In this document: positions 1 to 7,993 of the stretch, piece after piece
Layout of the letters: every line of letters begins with the position of its first letter
Numbering within the stretch: position 1 is the first letter of the stretch
Assembly: GCA_944393665.1 (NCBI GenBank)
Contig: CALYAX010000002.1
Coordinates: forward strand, 51,317 to 115,316
Reading direction: 5' to 3'
Length of the DNA stretch: 64,000 nt
Source: an uncultured Alphaproteobacteria bacterium
Lineage (GTDB): Bacteria; Pseudomonadota; Alphaproteobacteria; RF32; CAG-239
Notes under the pieces: model-generated
What the model was told of the DNA's origin: nothing
Seen by the model: the letters and a program-made list of their open reading frames with translations, nothing else
The model's database searches: none
Program-made: the position numbers and the translations under genes

Positions 1-197
1 TGAAAGCGGTTGCCGACCATAAGATTCACCTTTACCGCGCGGACTGGACCAATAACGATGAGAGTATCACCGCCGCTCTGGAGCGCTATGGCCGCAATTC
101 AATTCCGTTGTATATTTATTATGACGGAAAGAGCGAAAAATATAAGATTCTGCCCCAGCTGCTGACGCCTTCGATTTTGGAAAAGGCGTTACAATAA
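1..197 (+). CDS. dsbD: C-terminal end of thiol:disulfide interchange protein DsbD (partial)
   Basis: Only the last 64 residues are in the window, and the gene enters from the left edge. DsbD carries electrons from cytoplasmic thioredoxin across the inner membrane to periplasmic thiol partners; its last domain is thioredoxin-like. The visible part has the family's ending: an ADWT motif, then GRNSIPLYIYY (the cis-proline strand of a thioredoxin fold), then LPQLLTP close to the stop. The CXXC pair would lie upstream, outside the window. Another thioredoxin-like protein is possible, but LPQLLTP is typical of DsbD. A hairpin terminator follows at about 221. Confidence 0.8.
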   Translation, partial: KAVADHKIHLYRADWTNNDESITAALERYGRNSIPLYIYYDGKSEKYKILPQLLTPSILEKALQ

Positions 198-220
198 ACC
201 TGAGACTCTCCGGATACAAG

Positions 221-243
221 AACCCCGCGTTTGACGCGGGGTT
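221..243. terminator. Hairpin terminator between convergent genes
   Basis: Nine-base-pair GC-rich arms (AACCCCGCG and CGCGGGGTT) flank a five-base loop. The hairpin lies between the end of dsbD on the plus strand and the end of the minus-strand gene at 263, so it can serve both. The U-tracts are short on each side. Confidence 0.7.
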
Positions 244-262
244 TATGTTGTTCCGGAAAAGC

Positions 263-1060
263 TTATTTTCCGAAAATGCCCATGCTTTTGATACGGTCTT
301 TAACGCCGCCGACAACGTTGTTGAGATTGTCTTCGGCAACGCTTTTCAGATCGCCGAACTGGGTATTGACCACGGTTTGAGAGGCGGTTGAAAGAATTTT
401 GCTCAGGACTTTAGAGATTGAGCCGGTAATGCTTTCGCCTTTCTTATCGGCGCCGATGTCAGTAATTTTTATCGCCGGCAGTTTCAGGCTGACGATGTTG
501 TCCTGCCCGGCAACGGAAGTCATGGCCTGAAGTTCGCCCTCATTAATCTGAACCAGTTTGATAATGACCTTTTTAGCGGCCGCTTTGGCTTCAGCTTTAC
601 TTTCCTCTGTAGGAGCCTGTTCAGCAGTGGCAGCGTCGCGCTGTTCCACTTTTTGGGTGCCGGCGGTATTGGCGGCAATATTCTGCTGGAGTTGTTTGAG
701 GTTGTTTTGGGTCAGCGAGAGCATTTCATAGGTGATAACCGGCTTATCCACGATGACTTCTTCAATGATGATGGTATCGGTTGTCAGGCTTTTGAGGTTA
801 ACTTTTACTTTGACGCCGCCCAGATTAAAGATATAGGGGCTTTTGTAATTTGCAGGGTTGGCAACGGTCAGGCCTTTAACGGCACCCTCCCCGCTGGTGA
901 GGGATAAGGAGAACCCGTCAAGCTTTACCTCGGTTCCGGTAATTTGCGAACCGTATTTGTTGACGACGGTTTTGACGATGGTTTCAAGCGACGGGGTAAA
1001 AATCCAGGCAGCTGCGCAGACAAGGGCAACCACGCCAAGGACAATATATTTTTTCTTCAT
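263..1060 (-). CDS. Membrane-anchored periplasmic protein, AsmA-like
   Basis: 265 residues. Residues 5-22 form one hydrophobic segment (uncleaved anchor or signal), followed by a predicted periplasmic region. The run GTEVKLDGFSLSL and the following GLTVANPANY stretch resemble the repeating strands of AsmA/DUF748-type proteins, which are linked to outer-membrane lipid homeostasis. An Ala/Glu/Lys-rich linker at about 130-167 splits the strand-rich part. GGAG lies 8 bases before the ATG. The gene is single and convergent with dsbD. The family assignment comes from pattern only; the function is unknown and it could be an unrelated beta-rich envelope protein. Confidence 0.6.
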   Translation of the reverse strand: MKKKYIVLGVVALVCAAAWIFTPSLETIVKTVVNKYGSQITGTEVKLDGFSLSLTSGEGAVKGLTVANPANYKSPYIFNLGGVKVKVNLKSLTTDTIIIEEVIVDKPVITYEMLSLTQNNLKQLQQNIAANTAGTQKVEQRDAATAEQAPTEESKAEAKAAAKKVIIKLVQINEGELQAMTSVAGQDNIVSLKLPAIKITDIGADKKGESITGSISKVLSKILSTASQTVVNTQFGDLKSVAEDNLNNVVGGVKDRIKSMGIFGK

Positions 1061-1176
1061 TGGTAGTTCTCCATAATTTAATGATGTTACAAGTCTATAT
1101 ACTTTTGGCTGAGAGTATCAAGCTTTTTTTTACGGCGGAAATAAGAAAAATGAAATTGCGGGATTAAAAAATAAGA

Positions 1177-1200
1177 AAAGGCCCCGGTTCCGGAGCCTTT
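1177..1200 (-). terminator. Rho-independent terminator of the HTH gene pair
   Basis: On the minus strand, AAAGGCTCCGG and CCGGGGCCTTT form a stem of about ten pairs with a two-base loop and one imperfection, followed by TTTTCTTATTTTTT. It starts 13 bases after the stop codon at 1213. Confidence 0.75.
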
Positions 1201-1212
1201 ATTGGGGCGGCG

Positions 1213-1716
1213 TTATTCGGCAAAAACCGTTTCAGGCAACAGTTCCTTATTAAAATAAGCCATCAGCAGACAGGCTTCATCAAGAGAAAAACGCGTCTGG
1301 TTAGCCTCGATGTTTTTTAACCGCCTTACGGAAATTCCGGTCAGCCGGGACAGTTCCTGGTGGCTGAGGTGGTGAAATTCTCTCTGGTTGCGCAGAATCC
1401 CGCTCCAACACAGTTGAAACATGTATTTTGAGTCGTTTGCCCGGGAGAGGTGCCATTGGCGGTCAAGGTTTTCCTCGTTATATTCCATGTTCAGATGAAC
1501 CTGAAAGCCATAAGAATCAAGCATTAAAAAATACTTTAAAAGGTTCTTGTGCTCGCCGCGTTCAAAGGCATAAAGTTCCGCCGGGCCGGACAAATTGTTT
1601 TGCCTGGCGGTTTCTGCCGCGGAAAAGACCTCCCGCTTGCGGGCAAACCGGATTAACGAGCCTAATTCTTTGCGCAGGCGCAGAAGTTCATCTTTTAGAG
1701 TGATTGTTCTGCACAT
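1213..1716 (-). CDS. Helix-turn-helix protein with two HTH-like segments
   Basis: 167 residues. The C-terminal half has a clear XRE-type (Cro/CI) HTH: LSHQELSRLTGISVRRLKNI at about 116-135. The N-terminal half (about 9-75) has a weaker copy, with an ELYAFERGEHK segment that lines up with the corresponding part of the upstream neighbour. The ATG lies inside the end of the upstream HTH gene (22-base overlap), so the two are probably translationally coupled. A terminator follows directly. A DNA-binding regulator is likely, but its target is unknown. It could also act as an antitoxin-like autoregulator, but no toxin is adjacent. Confidence 0.7.
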   Translation of the reverse strand: MCRTITLKDELLRLRKELGSLIRFARKREVFSAAETARQNNLSGPAELYAFERGEHKNLLKYFLMLDSYGFQVHLNMEYNEENLDRQWHLSRANDSKYMFQLCWSGILRNQREFHHLSHQELSRLTGISVRRLKNIEANQTRFSLDEACLLMAYFNKELLPETVFAE

Positions 1717-2021
1717 TGCTCTTGCTCCCTTAAAAGCCGCTCTTTCTCAATTTGCAGAAACAAATTTTCTTCTTCAGGCAGAACTATGAACGAAACAGCC
1801 GGTTTTACGCCATAAAAACAGCACAGCCGGTAATAGATAAACAGCCGTTTGCAGTTCCCTTTTTCTACTTGATTGATAATGCAGGTGCTTTTTAGCCCCA
1901 GTTTTTCCTGGATATCTTCCGGCCTCAGGCCCCTTTCTTCCCGCAGCTTGCGAAAAGCTTCGCCCAATTCGGTTTTGAAGCGCATTAATGTGTGGTGATA
2001 AAGATTTCTTTTTTTACTCAT
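1695..2021 (-). CDS. Small XRE-type helix-turn-helix regulator
   Basis: 108 residues with one HTH at about 19-55 (LGEAFRKLREERGL, then PEDIQEKLGL and an INQVEKG recognition helix region). The last part is Glu/Leu/Arg-rich and charged. GGAG lies upstream of the ATG. It is the first gene of a two-gene unit with the overlapping HTH gene at 1213. A candidate small RNA with a terminator on the same strand ends only about 25 bases upstream, so it may be a leader for this unit. Target unknown. Confidence 0.7.
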   Translation of the reverse strand: MSKKRNLYHHTLMRFKTELGEAFRKLREERGLRPEDIQEKLGLKSTCIINQVEKGNCKRLFIYYRLCCFYGVKPAVSFIVLPEEENLFLQIEKERLLREQEQCAEQSL

Positions 2022-2045
2022 ATTTTAAGCTCCATAAGTTTTGTT

Positions 2046-2206
2046 AAAACAAAACCACCTTTCCAAAAATGAAAAGGTGGAGGAGCTAATTAACTGCCTG
2101 TGACAGCCCCGCTTATTCGAGCCGAAGCCTTATATCACGGACTCCTCCCGTGGAGGATTTTCGTTGGTAAGATGTTTACAAGACACCGCAGCCATCTCTG
2201 ACTGCG
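2046..2206 (-). ncRNA. Candidate structured small RNA with two CCUCC motifs
   Basis: There is no ORF here. Read on the minus strand, the segment has a promoter-like element upstream (2213-2240), several hairpins and a 3' terminator (2055-2080). The hairpins include UCCUCC/GGAGGA at about 2143-2157, CGCAG/CUGCG at about 2187-2206, and GCUU/AAGC inside GUGA/UCAC at about 2101-2139. Bases 2209-2220 can also pair with 2085-2095 (11 pairs, one bulge), which would extend the RNA to about 2220. Two anti-Shine-Dalgarno UCCUCC motifs, at 2152-2157 and 2079-2085, recall the CUCCUCC-loop small RNAs of alphaproteobacteria. It could instead be an attenuating leader of the HTH genes. I cannot assign it to a named family. 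Confidence 0.45.
2055..2080 (-). terminator. Terminator of the candidate small RNA
   Basis: Eight-base-pair arms CCACCTTT and AAAGGTGG, followed on the minus strand by TTTTGTTTT. It lies 34 bases before the HTH start codon at 2021, as expected of a small-RNA 3' end or a leader attenuator. Confidence 0.65.
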
Positions 2207-2212
2207 AGAGTT

Positions 2213-2240
2213 ATATTAGCGCAATTTAATTAAATTTCAA
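2213..2240 (-). promoter_or_regulatory. Putative sigma-70 promoter for the small RNA
   Basis: Minus strand: TTGAAA at 2240-2235, a 16-base spacer, TAATAT at 2218-2213. The predicted start is about 2206. The surroundings are very AT-rich, so a chance match is possible. Confidence 0.4.
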
Positions 2241-2313
2241 TTAAAAAGAAAATAAATCTTTCTTATTATTCCGGCAGAGCTTGCGAGCCAGAGCGAAGCT
2301 GGTTATATTTATC

Positions 2314-2352
2314 AATACAATAAAGCCTCCGCAAGGGAGGCCTTATTGTATT
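2314..2352 (-). terminator. Long hairpin directly after tRNA-Lys
   Basis: Arms AATACAATAA and TTATTGTATT continue into GCCTCC and GGAGGC around a short loop, about 16 pairs in all. The right arm reaches the CCA end of the tRNA at 2352. It probably terminates the tRNA transcript or defines its 3' processing. The trailing U-tract is interrupted (TTTATTGTATT). Confidence 0.65.
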
Positions 2353-2427
2353 GGTACGCGCGCGGGGGTTCGAACCCCGGACCCACTGATTAAGAGTCAG
2401 TTGCTCTACCAACTGAGCTACGCACGC
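2352..2427 (-). tRNA. tRNA-Lys (anticodon CTT), CCA encoded
   Basis: 76 bases form a complete cloverleaf on the minus strand. The acceptor is GCGTGCG against CGCGCGT (with wobble pairs), the D-arm starts AGCTCAGTTGG, the anticodon stem-loop is CTGACTCTTAATCAG giving CTT, and the T-arm is CGGGG-TTCGAAC-CCCCG. The discriminator is A and CCA is genomically encoded. It decodes AAG lysine codons. Confidence 0.95.
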
Positions 2428-2487
2428 ATAATCAATTGACAAGCGGGAATATAAACCGGCTTTAAAATTATTGCAACAATTTTTTTA

Positions 2488-2940
2488 TCAATATTTAATT
2501 TTATCTTCTTTTTGGTACCATTCCTTCATAATATCAACGGCTTCATCAACCTTGAGATGATGGAGTTCCAGAGTGTCTTTTTCGTAAAAGAGTTTATCTC
2601 TGAAGCCGATATCGTCAGCATCGTTGCGGTCCGCCGCATAATACACTTCGGCGATATTGGCCCATTTGCAGGCATTCAGGCACATCGGGCAAGGCTCGCA
2701 TGAGGTATATAAAATACAGCCGCTCAGGTCAAAAGTATTCAGGTTGCGGCAGGCATTGCGAATGGCCGTCACTTCGCCGTGAGCTGTCGGGTCATTATCC
2801 AAAGCCACGCGGTTGTGGCCCTCGCCGACAATTTCTCCGCGGGCATTGACAATAACTGTTCCGAAAGGCGAACTGCCCTGCTCTACCGATAAACGGCTGA
2901 GTTCGACGGCGCGGCGAAGATTTTGGAGATGATCAATCAT
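2488..2940 (-). CDS. Guanine deaminase-like nucleoside/base deaminase
   Basis: 150 residues from the chosen ATG. A cytidine-deaminase-fold zinc enzyme: His54-Gly-Glu56 is the HxE motif (zinc ligand and proton shuttle) and PCPMC at 83-87 supplies the two Cys ligands. DPTAHGEVTAIRNAC, SCEPCPMC and a late YAADRNDADDIGF closely follow bacterial guanine deaminases of the GuaD type (guanine to xanthine), more than the tRNA adenosine deaminase TadA. The frame stays open upstream to 3078, but that extension would run into the kinase gene. GGGG sits 5 bases before the ATG at 2940. It lies 55 bases after the kinase stop and may share its transcript. Confidence 0.8.
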   Translation of the reverse strand: MIDHLQNLRRAVELSRLSVEQGSSPFGTVIVNARGEIVGEGHNRVALDNDPTAHGEVTAIRNACRNLNTFDLSGCILYTSCEPCPMCLNACKWANIAEVYYAADRNDADDIGFRDKLFYEKDTLELHHLKVDEAVDIMKEWYQKEDKIKY

Positions 2941-2995
2941 GTTAAACCCCATATTAGTTGATATGGAGCTTTTATAGCCTCGGCCAAAATATTTG

Positions 2996-4408
2996 TCAAT
3001 GTTGCAAACGCAGCGAAAAGACGGTATATCTGCCGGGACAGGAGCGGACTTTGATTTCGGCTCCGAGAATACCGGCAATTTTTTTGACGATATTCAGGCC
3101 CAGTCCGGCCCCTTTACGGCGGTTATCCGGGATATTTCTGCTTTGGTAAAATTCATCAAAAATCTGTTTCTGCTCATCGGCATGGATACCGATACCGTTG
3201 TCCGAAACGGTGATATAAATATATTTTTCGCCTTTAAAACAGCTGATTTTAACGGTATTGCGGGCATATTTAAAAGCATTGCTCAGCAAATTGCGGACAA
3301 TGCGTTCAATGAGCAGCGGGTCGCTAAAAATGGTTATGCTGTGCAGGTTGCACCGCAGTTTGAAATTGTCAAGGCAGGCAGTTTGCCGGTATTCCTGGCA
3401 GAGGCTGTTCAGCAGTGCGGCCAGGTCAAAACTCTGCGGCTGAAAATCCATGCCGCCGGAATCCAGTTTGGAAATATCGAGCAGGTTATCCAGCAAAGAT
3501 TTGAGATTGGCGGCTGAAGCCTCGATTTTTTTGACAATATCCATTTGTTCCGGATTAAGTTTGTCTTCGCACAGAGCCGCGATGAACATATTCAGCGCCT
3601 GCATCGGCTGGCGCAGGTCGTGGCTGGCCTGAGCCAGAAAATAAGATTTGGCCAAATTAAGGCGATCGGCTTCCTGGCGGGCTTTTTCAAGAGCCAGCTG
3701 GATTTCTATCAGGGAGCTGATATCCTGAAAGGTTCCGGCAATACGTTCGCCGCCGGTATCATAGACCAGGCTGGCCTTAAACAGGCAATAAGCAATCTGG
3801 CCGTTAGAGCGTTTGACGCGTACCTGCCCTTCAACAGGGTGCCCAAATTTAAGAAGTTCGGTAATCTTTTGCTTATACAAAGGAAAATCCTCGTGAAGGA
3901 GCTGTTCCCTGATAAGGTTGCGTTTGGTGGAAATTTTAGCCGCGTCAATATCAAAAATCCGGTACATTTCCGCTGACCAGTAAAATTTTTTGGCGTGCAG
4001 ATCAAGTTCCCAGTAGCCGAGTCTGGCGGTGCGCTCGGCAAATTCCAGCCGCTGGCGGCTTTGGTGCAGGTGATGCGACAGCTGGCGGCGTTCGGTAATG
4101 TCTTCCAGGCAGCAGACAGCCTTGCCGTTGTGCGGATAAATAAAGACATTGTACCAGCGGGTCTGAAACTCCAGCGTAAAGGTTTCGGGATAATTTTGAT
4201 AAAGCACCGATTTGAGGTGTCCGGCCAGCAGTTCGGCATTTTTGGAATCCAGCAGCCGGCGCAAATTTTTTCCCTCCGGAGGGCTGGCGTGAAAGATATA
4301 GGCCGCTTTGCTGCTGGCATAAAGAACCCGGCCGGAACCGTCCACCTCCAGAAATATATTCGTGGAGATGTTTAACAAGGTTTGCAATGTTTCGGTTTCG
4401 AGAGCCAT
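2996..4408 (-). CDS. PAS-PAS sensor histidine kinase, last gene of the Gld-type ABC operon
   Basis: 470 residues from ATG 4408; a TTG at 4423 would add five. Two PAS-like sensor regions (about 10-110 and 125-235), a HisKA domain with the phospho-acceptor in ASHDLRQPMQAL (His about 263), then HATPase_c with SDNGIGI and GAGLGLNIVKKIAG (about 350-465). The H-box belongs to the SHDLRQP type often seen in hybrid kinases, but there is no receiver domain. There are no membrane segments, so it is probably cytoplasmic. GGAG lies 3 bases before the ATG. The gene follows the DUF4340 gene by 11 bases, so sensing is probably co-expressed with the transporter. No response regulator is nearby; ligand and partner are unknown. 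Confidence 0.85.
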   Translation of the reverse strand: MALETETLQTLLNISTNIFLEVDGSGRVLYASSKAAYIFHASPPEGKNLRRLLDSKNAELLAGHLKSVLYQNYPETFTLEFQTRWYNVFIYPHNGKAVCCLEDITERRQLSHHLHQSRQRLEFAERTARLGYWELDLHAKKFYWSAEMYRIFDIDAAKISTKRNLIREQLLHEDFPLYKQKITELLKFGHPVEGQVRVKRSNGQIAYCLFKASLVYDTGGERIAGTFQDISSLIEIQLALEKARQEADRLNLAKSYFLAQASHDLRQPMQALNMFIAALCEDKLNPEQMDIVKKIEASAANLKSLLDNLLDISKLDSGGMDFQPQSFDLAALLNSLCQEYRQTACLDNFKLRCNLHSITIFSDPLLIERIVRNLLSNAFKYARNTVKISCFKGEKYIYITVSDNGIGIHADEQKQIFDEFYQSRNIPDNRRKGAGLGLNIVKKIAGILGAEIKVRSCPGRYTVFSLRLQH

Positions 4409-4419
4409 TTTCTCCGGAA

Positions 4420-5367
4420 TCAAATAAACTTATATTGAGCCAAAATTCTCCCGTTGACAGCAGGAATTTTGAAAAACCAGCCATCATAGAGAAAACTGTT
4501 GTTTCTAATATAAGCATTGACTCCGGCGGTTGTAAGTGGGGCCGCGGATAAAGATATTTTAACCCAGTAATCGTGATTATTATGATACAGGTCAACCGTA
4601 GTGATGAGGCCGCTGAAAGTGGTCAGTTCTATCCGGCGGCGGCGCGGATAAAGCTCTTCATCAAAATTCTGCGCAGATTTGACAGCTTCGGCAATGAAAA
4701 AGCCAAAACGCTCCAGCAGGCCGTCCAAATTTAATACCGGACGCCGCCCTGACATAAACGGCAGGCCGGGAGCCTGGCGCACCGCCTCTCTGGCTTTGCT
4801 GTCCCGGCCGAGGCTGACTTTTTCAATCAGATCCGCAGGGTATTCGAGTATCGGCTGCAGGAGCCAGGAATAAACTTCGCCGGGGAGCTGCCAAATACCG
4901 CTGATGAGCCAGATTTCTTGTGATTCCGGCGGCATGGCGAAGCGGTAATCCCGGTTGGCGGCGGCTTTGCCGATAATCATGCTTTTCAGCGGACGGTCAT
5001 CCTGATAAACGGTTAACCGGGTGCCTTCTTTCTCCAGTCCGGCCTGGTTCACAGCCTGTTCAGAAAACGGCTGGCGGTGGAAATAAACAGACTGGCGCAA
5101 GTCATTAAACAACTGGTTAATAACTGCCGAATCGGCGTAATAATAATCCGCCTCCTGTACGACCCAGGCATCGTTCTCCCTGAGCAGGGTTATGGTTTCG
5201 CGGGGGGCGGCAACGGTTATTTTATTAATAAGTTCCGGGCTGTCCCAAACCAGGCGTCCGTTGTCGTGACGGGGAAATTTTATCAGGGTATACCAGACGG
5301 CGCCGGCAGCAAAAACAACGGCGGCCAGCATGGTCCAGAAAGCAGGCAGCAAAATGCGTTTATTCAT
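4420..5367 (-). CDS. DUF4340 domain protein of the Gld-type ABC operon
   Basis: 315 residues. An N-terminal membrane anchor (about 8-28) precedes a beta-rich extracytoplasmic region matching DUF4340, with ITLLRENDAWVV, the ADSAVINQLFNDLR helix and ESQEIWLISG. DUF4340 proteins commonly sit with GldG-like and ABC permease genes, as here. The exact role is unknown; export or assembly of envelope material is usually proposed. Its ATG overlaps the end of the GldG-like gene by 8 bases, which suggests coupling. The histidine kinase gene follows. Confidence 0.8.
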   Translation of the reverse strand: MNKRILLPAFWTMLAAVVFAAGAVWYTLIKFPRHDNGRLVWDSPELINKITVAAPRETITLLRENDAWVVQEADYYYADSAVINQLFNDLRQSVYFHRQPFSEQAVNQAGLEKEGTRLTVYQDDRPLKSMIIGKAAANRDYRFAMPPESQEIWLISGIWQLPGEVYSWLLQPILEYPADLIEKVSLGRDSKAREAVRQAPGLPFMSGRRPVLNLDGLLERFGFFIAEAVKSAQNFDEELYPRRRRIELTTFSGLITTVDLYHNNHDYWVKISLSAAPLTTAGVNAYIRNNSFLYDGWFFKIPAVNGRILAQYKFI

Positions 5368-7258
5368 GGGTATACTCCTTCGCGCGGCGGCGATTACGGT
5401 ATTCCCGCCATTGGTTAATCAGCCAGATAATGCCAATCAGCCCCGCAGGCCAGGCGGCAAGGTTGAGCCAGATAATCCGGTTTTGGGCGTTTTGAACCCG
5501 GCGGTTGATTTTAAATTCAACTTCTTTGAGGCGGCTGCGGTTTTCATCCCGGCGGCGGGTCAATTCCTCTATCCGGCGATCGGTTGCCGCTGTTGAGAGC
5601 AACTGGTTGTTTTCCAGTTGCTGCAGCAGTTTCGAGAGCTCAAAATCAGCCTGGGCTGCTGCTGAATTGTAAAGCGTATATTCTTCAAGGTAATTTTGTT
5701 CGGCGCTGCGGCGCAAACCCGCGCTGATTGAAGGTTTCCGGTCAAAACCGCTTTGCGGCGTTATGCCGAGCAGTCCTGTGTTGCCGCTTAACTCGTCGAT
5801 AGCCCGCTCAATGAAGTCGTAGTTGTTGTTAAACGGAATAAAGTCATACGGCCCCTGCCCGGCTGCCGCGGGAGCGGCGTTCCATTCCGGTGAAAACAAA
5901 AAATCGCTGTCGGCTACCACAAGCAGTTTCCCGGGTTTGACTGATGCCGACAGGAACGGGAACATTTTCTGCACGTAATCCGTTCCGGCCAGAGGATGGG
6001 CGGAATATAAGGAGCGGAAATTCCCTTCCAGCAGGGCGGCCAAGACATAAGTCCGGTTATCGCCGGAAAAAGCGTCTTTGATTTCGGCCTTGGTATTATA
6101 CATTGCCGTATCAGCGGGGACTGTTCCGGCCTGTCCGGTCGTTGAAATCAGTATATTTCCCGCAGCGGCAGGTTCCAGTTCCAGTCCTCCGGCGGATTTG
6201 AAGGTGAGCTTTTGGAGACCCGCGGTCAGGCCGGATTTTTGGTTCATCACAGACGAATCAAGATCAAGCCACAGCGGATAATTCCGAATGGCTGAACCGC
6301 CGGAATTTTGCAGCAAAGCGGGAGCCGCCAGCACAACATCGCCGATCACCCGGGTGTCCGAATAAGAAAGGCCTTTTGATTTTAAGAAATCATAAAGGTT
6401 GGAAAAAGACGGGGCAATATGGCCGTTAAGATTTAAAAAAGCCTCAGAAAACGGATCGAGCAGCAGAATCAGGCTGCCGCCGCGAAGCAGATACTGGTCG
6501 AGGGCGTAAATGCTCATCGGGGCCAGATTTTGCGGATTAAAGACCAGCAGTGTGCGGATTTGCAGAGGAATTTGAGCCGTGTCAGGACGGAGCAGAGTTA
6601 CCTGATAATCATTTTTAAGAGTGGTTATAAACGGCCATTCGGAAACGCTGTCCAGCTTGTCGGCTGAAGATATAACCGGCAGCAACGGCGAAATTATTCC
6701 GATTTCCGGCGCCGGGCCGTTATCCAGTTTGCTCAAAATACGGCTGACATCGTGCTCTAAATAGGCACTGCGCCGGGGATCAAAATACGGGATAGTGCCG
6801 CTGTTGCCCAGTTCATCGGAAAAAACTGCCCCGAAATAAAGGCTGGAACTGCCGCTCTTATCAAGAAAACCGCGGATTCCAAACCGCTGCGCGTCTTTTT
6901 CTGCCGCTTCGTAAGGCACGGTTTCAATTGTTTCAAGACTGATTTTGCCGCCGGAATGGTTTTGGTATTGCTCCAAAAATTTGACCAGGTAGCGGGAATA
7001 TTGTTCCAATCCGGGATAGCTCCGGCCGATTTCCGGGGACAGATAAAGGCGTATCAGAATTGTCCGGGGGTTTTGTTTTAACCATGACAATGTCTGTTCA
7101 TGCAGCGTATAGCGTTGTGCCGACGTCAGGTCCAGCTGGCGGGAACCGCTCAGTAAAACCGTACCGATATTGACAGCCGCGAAAGCAACAAGCAGCATGA
7201 GCAGAAGCAGGATCAGCGTATAGTTTTTATGCCAGTGAGGGAGCAGACAGGGTTTCAT
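5360..7258 (-). CDS. GldG-like ABC-type auxiliary protein
   Basis: 632 residues: a transmembrane segment at about 14-34, a large extracytoplasmic region, and a second transmembrane segment near the C-terminus (about 598-618) followed by a very basic tail. The start of the soluble part (LDLTSAQRYTLHEQTLSWL) and the GGSLILLLDPFSE segment (about 260) match the GldG/intraflagellar-transport-like family of ABC-associated proteins. It lies 3 bases after the permease gene and overlaps the DUF4340 gene. In Bacteroidetes GldAFG supports gliding; here no gliding genes are visible, so a general envelope-transport role is more likely. Confidence 0.85.
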   Translation of the reverse strand: MKPCLLPHWHKNYTLILLLLMLLVAFAAVNIGTVLLSGSRQLDLTSAQRYTLHEQTLSWLKQNPRTILIRLYLSPEIGRSYPGLEQYSRYLVKFLEQYQNHSGGKISLETIETVPYEAAEKDAQRFGIRGFLDKSGSSSLYFGAVFSDELGNSGTIPYFDPRRSAYLEHDVSRILSKLDNGPAPEIGIISPLLPVISSADKLDSVSEWPFITTLKNDYQVTLLRPDTAQIPLQIRTLLVFNPQNLAPMSIYALDQYLLRGGSLILLLDPFSEAFLNLNGHIAPSFSNLYDFLKSKGLSYSDTRVIGDVVLAAPALLQNSGGSAIRNYPLWLDLDSSVMNQKSGLTAGLQKLTFKSAGGLELEPAAAGNILISTTGQAGTVPADTAMYNTKAEIKDAFSGDNRTYVLAALLEGNFRSLYSAHPLAGTDYVQKMFPFLSASVKPGKLLVVADSDFLFSPEWNAAPAAAGQGPYDFIPFNNNYDFIERAIDELSGNTGLLGITPQSGFDRKPSISAGLRRSAEQNYLEEYTLYNSAAAQADFELSKLLQQLENNQLLSTAATDRRIEELTRRRDENRSRLKEVEFKINRRVQNAQNRIIWLNLAAWPAGLIGIIWLINQWREYRNRRRAKEYTHE

Positions 7259-7261
7259 GAG

Positions 7262-7993
7262 CTAGCTCCTTTTATATTCGACTGCGGCGGTATTAATCCA
7301 CAGCGCAAAGAAAATGACGGAAATGAAATAGACTAAATTGCCCGGGCTGAGCTGTCCGTTGAGAATATTCTGGTAGTGCTGGTCGAAGTTAACCGAATTG
7401 GAAATGCGGATAACCAGTTCATTGGAAATTTTGGCAGCGCGGATAAGGTAATCGAAACTGCTCAATTTGAGAAGCCAGCAGATAAAAACCGAAATGACAT
7501 AAGCGGAAACCGGGTTGCTGTTGAAAGCCGACACGGTGCAGCCGACGGCACACAAAGCCCCGGCTGCCAGCAGGCAGGCCAGATAACAAAAGACAATGTG
7601 CAAATTATCCAAAGGCTGAAGAGCTGCCGTGCTTATCCATAGCGGAACGGTCAAAACCAGCATAAGGGCGCAGAATGTCCAGGCGGCCAGGAATTTTCCG
7701 GCTACCAGGGGCAGATAGTTCACCGGCTGGCTCAGCAATAATTCCAAAGTGCCGTAGCGGCGTTCGTCTGCCCAAAGTTTCATTGTCAGCGCCGGGGCCA
7801 GTAATGTAAAAATCTCGGGCTGAAAATAAAACAGGGAAAAAAGACTGTCATTTGCCAGGTCAAAATAGCCGCCGCTGTAAAATGCCGCCGTCATTGACAG
7901 GGCCGCATAGATAACCAGGACAAAATAGCCCAGCCGGGTACGAAAATAAGAACCGAATTCTTTGGCAAACAAGCAGAAAACAGCAGATGACAT
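7262..7993 (-). CDS. ABC transporter permease, GldF-like
   Basis: 243 residues, about six hydrophobic segments, and the ABC-2 type signature region MKLWADERRYGTLELLLSQP (about 70-89) that precedes the second membrane helix. This is the membrane channel partner of the ATPase encoded just upstream. Its ATG shares its first base with the last base of the ATPase stop codon, the tightest coupling possible. The substrate cannot be read from the sequence. Confidence 0.85.
   Translation of the reverse strand: MSSAVFCLFAKEFGSYFRTRLGYFVLVIYAALSMTAAFYSGGYFDLANDSLFSLFYFQPEIFTLLAPALTMKLWADERRYGTLELLLSQPVNYLPLVAGKFLAAWTFCALMLVLTVPLWISTAALQPLDNLHIVFCYLACLLAAGALCAVGCTVSAFNSNPVSAYVISVFICWLLKLSSFDYLIRAAKISNELVIRISNSVNFDQHYQNILNGQLSPGNLVYFISVIFFALWINTAAVEYKRS

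Noticed and set aside
2046..2220. Identification of the small RNA as 6S RNA, tmRNA or SRP RNA
   Set aside because: It lacks the 6S rod with a central bubble, the tmRNA tag/tRNA-like end and the SRP GGAA tetraloop region.
2941..3078. N-terminal extension of the guanine-deaminase-like gene up to 3078
   Set aside because: It would overlap the kinase gene and lacks a ribosome site. The conserved domain begins at the ATG at 2940.
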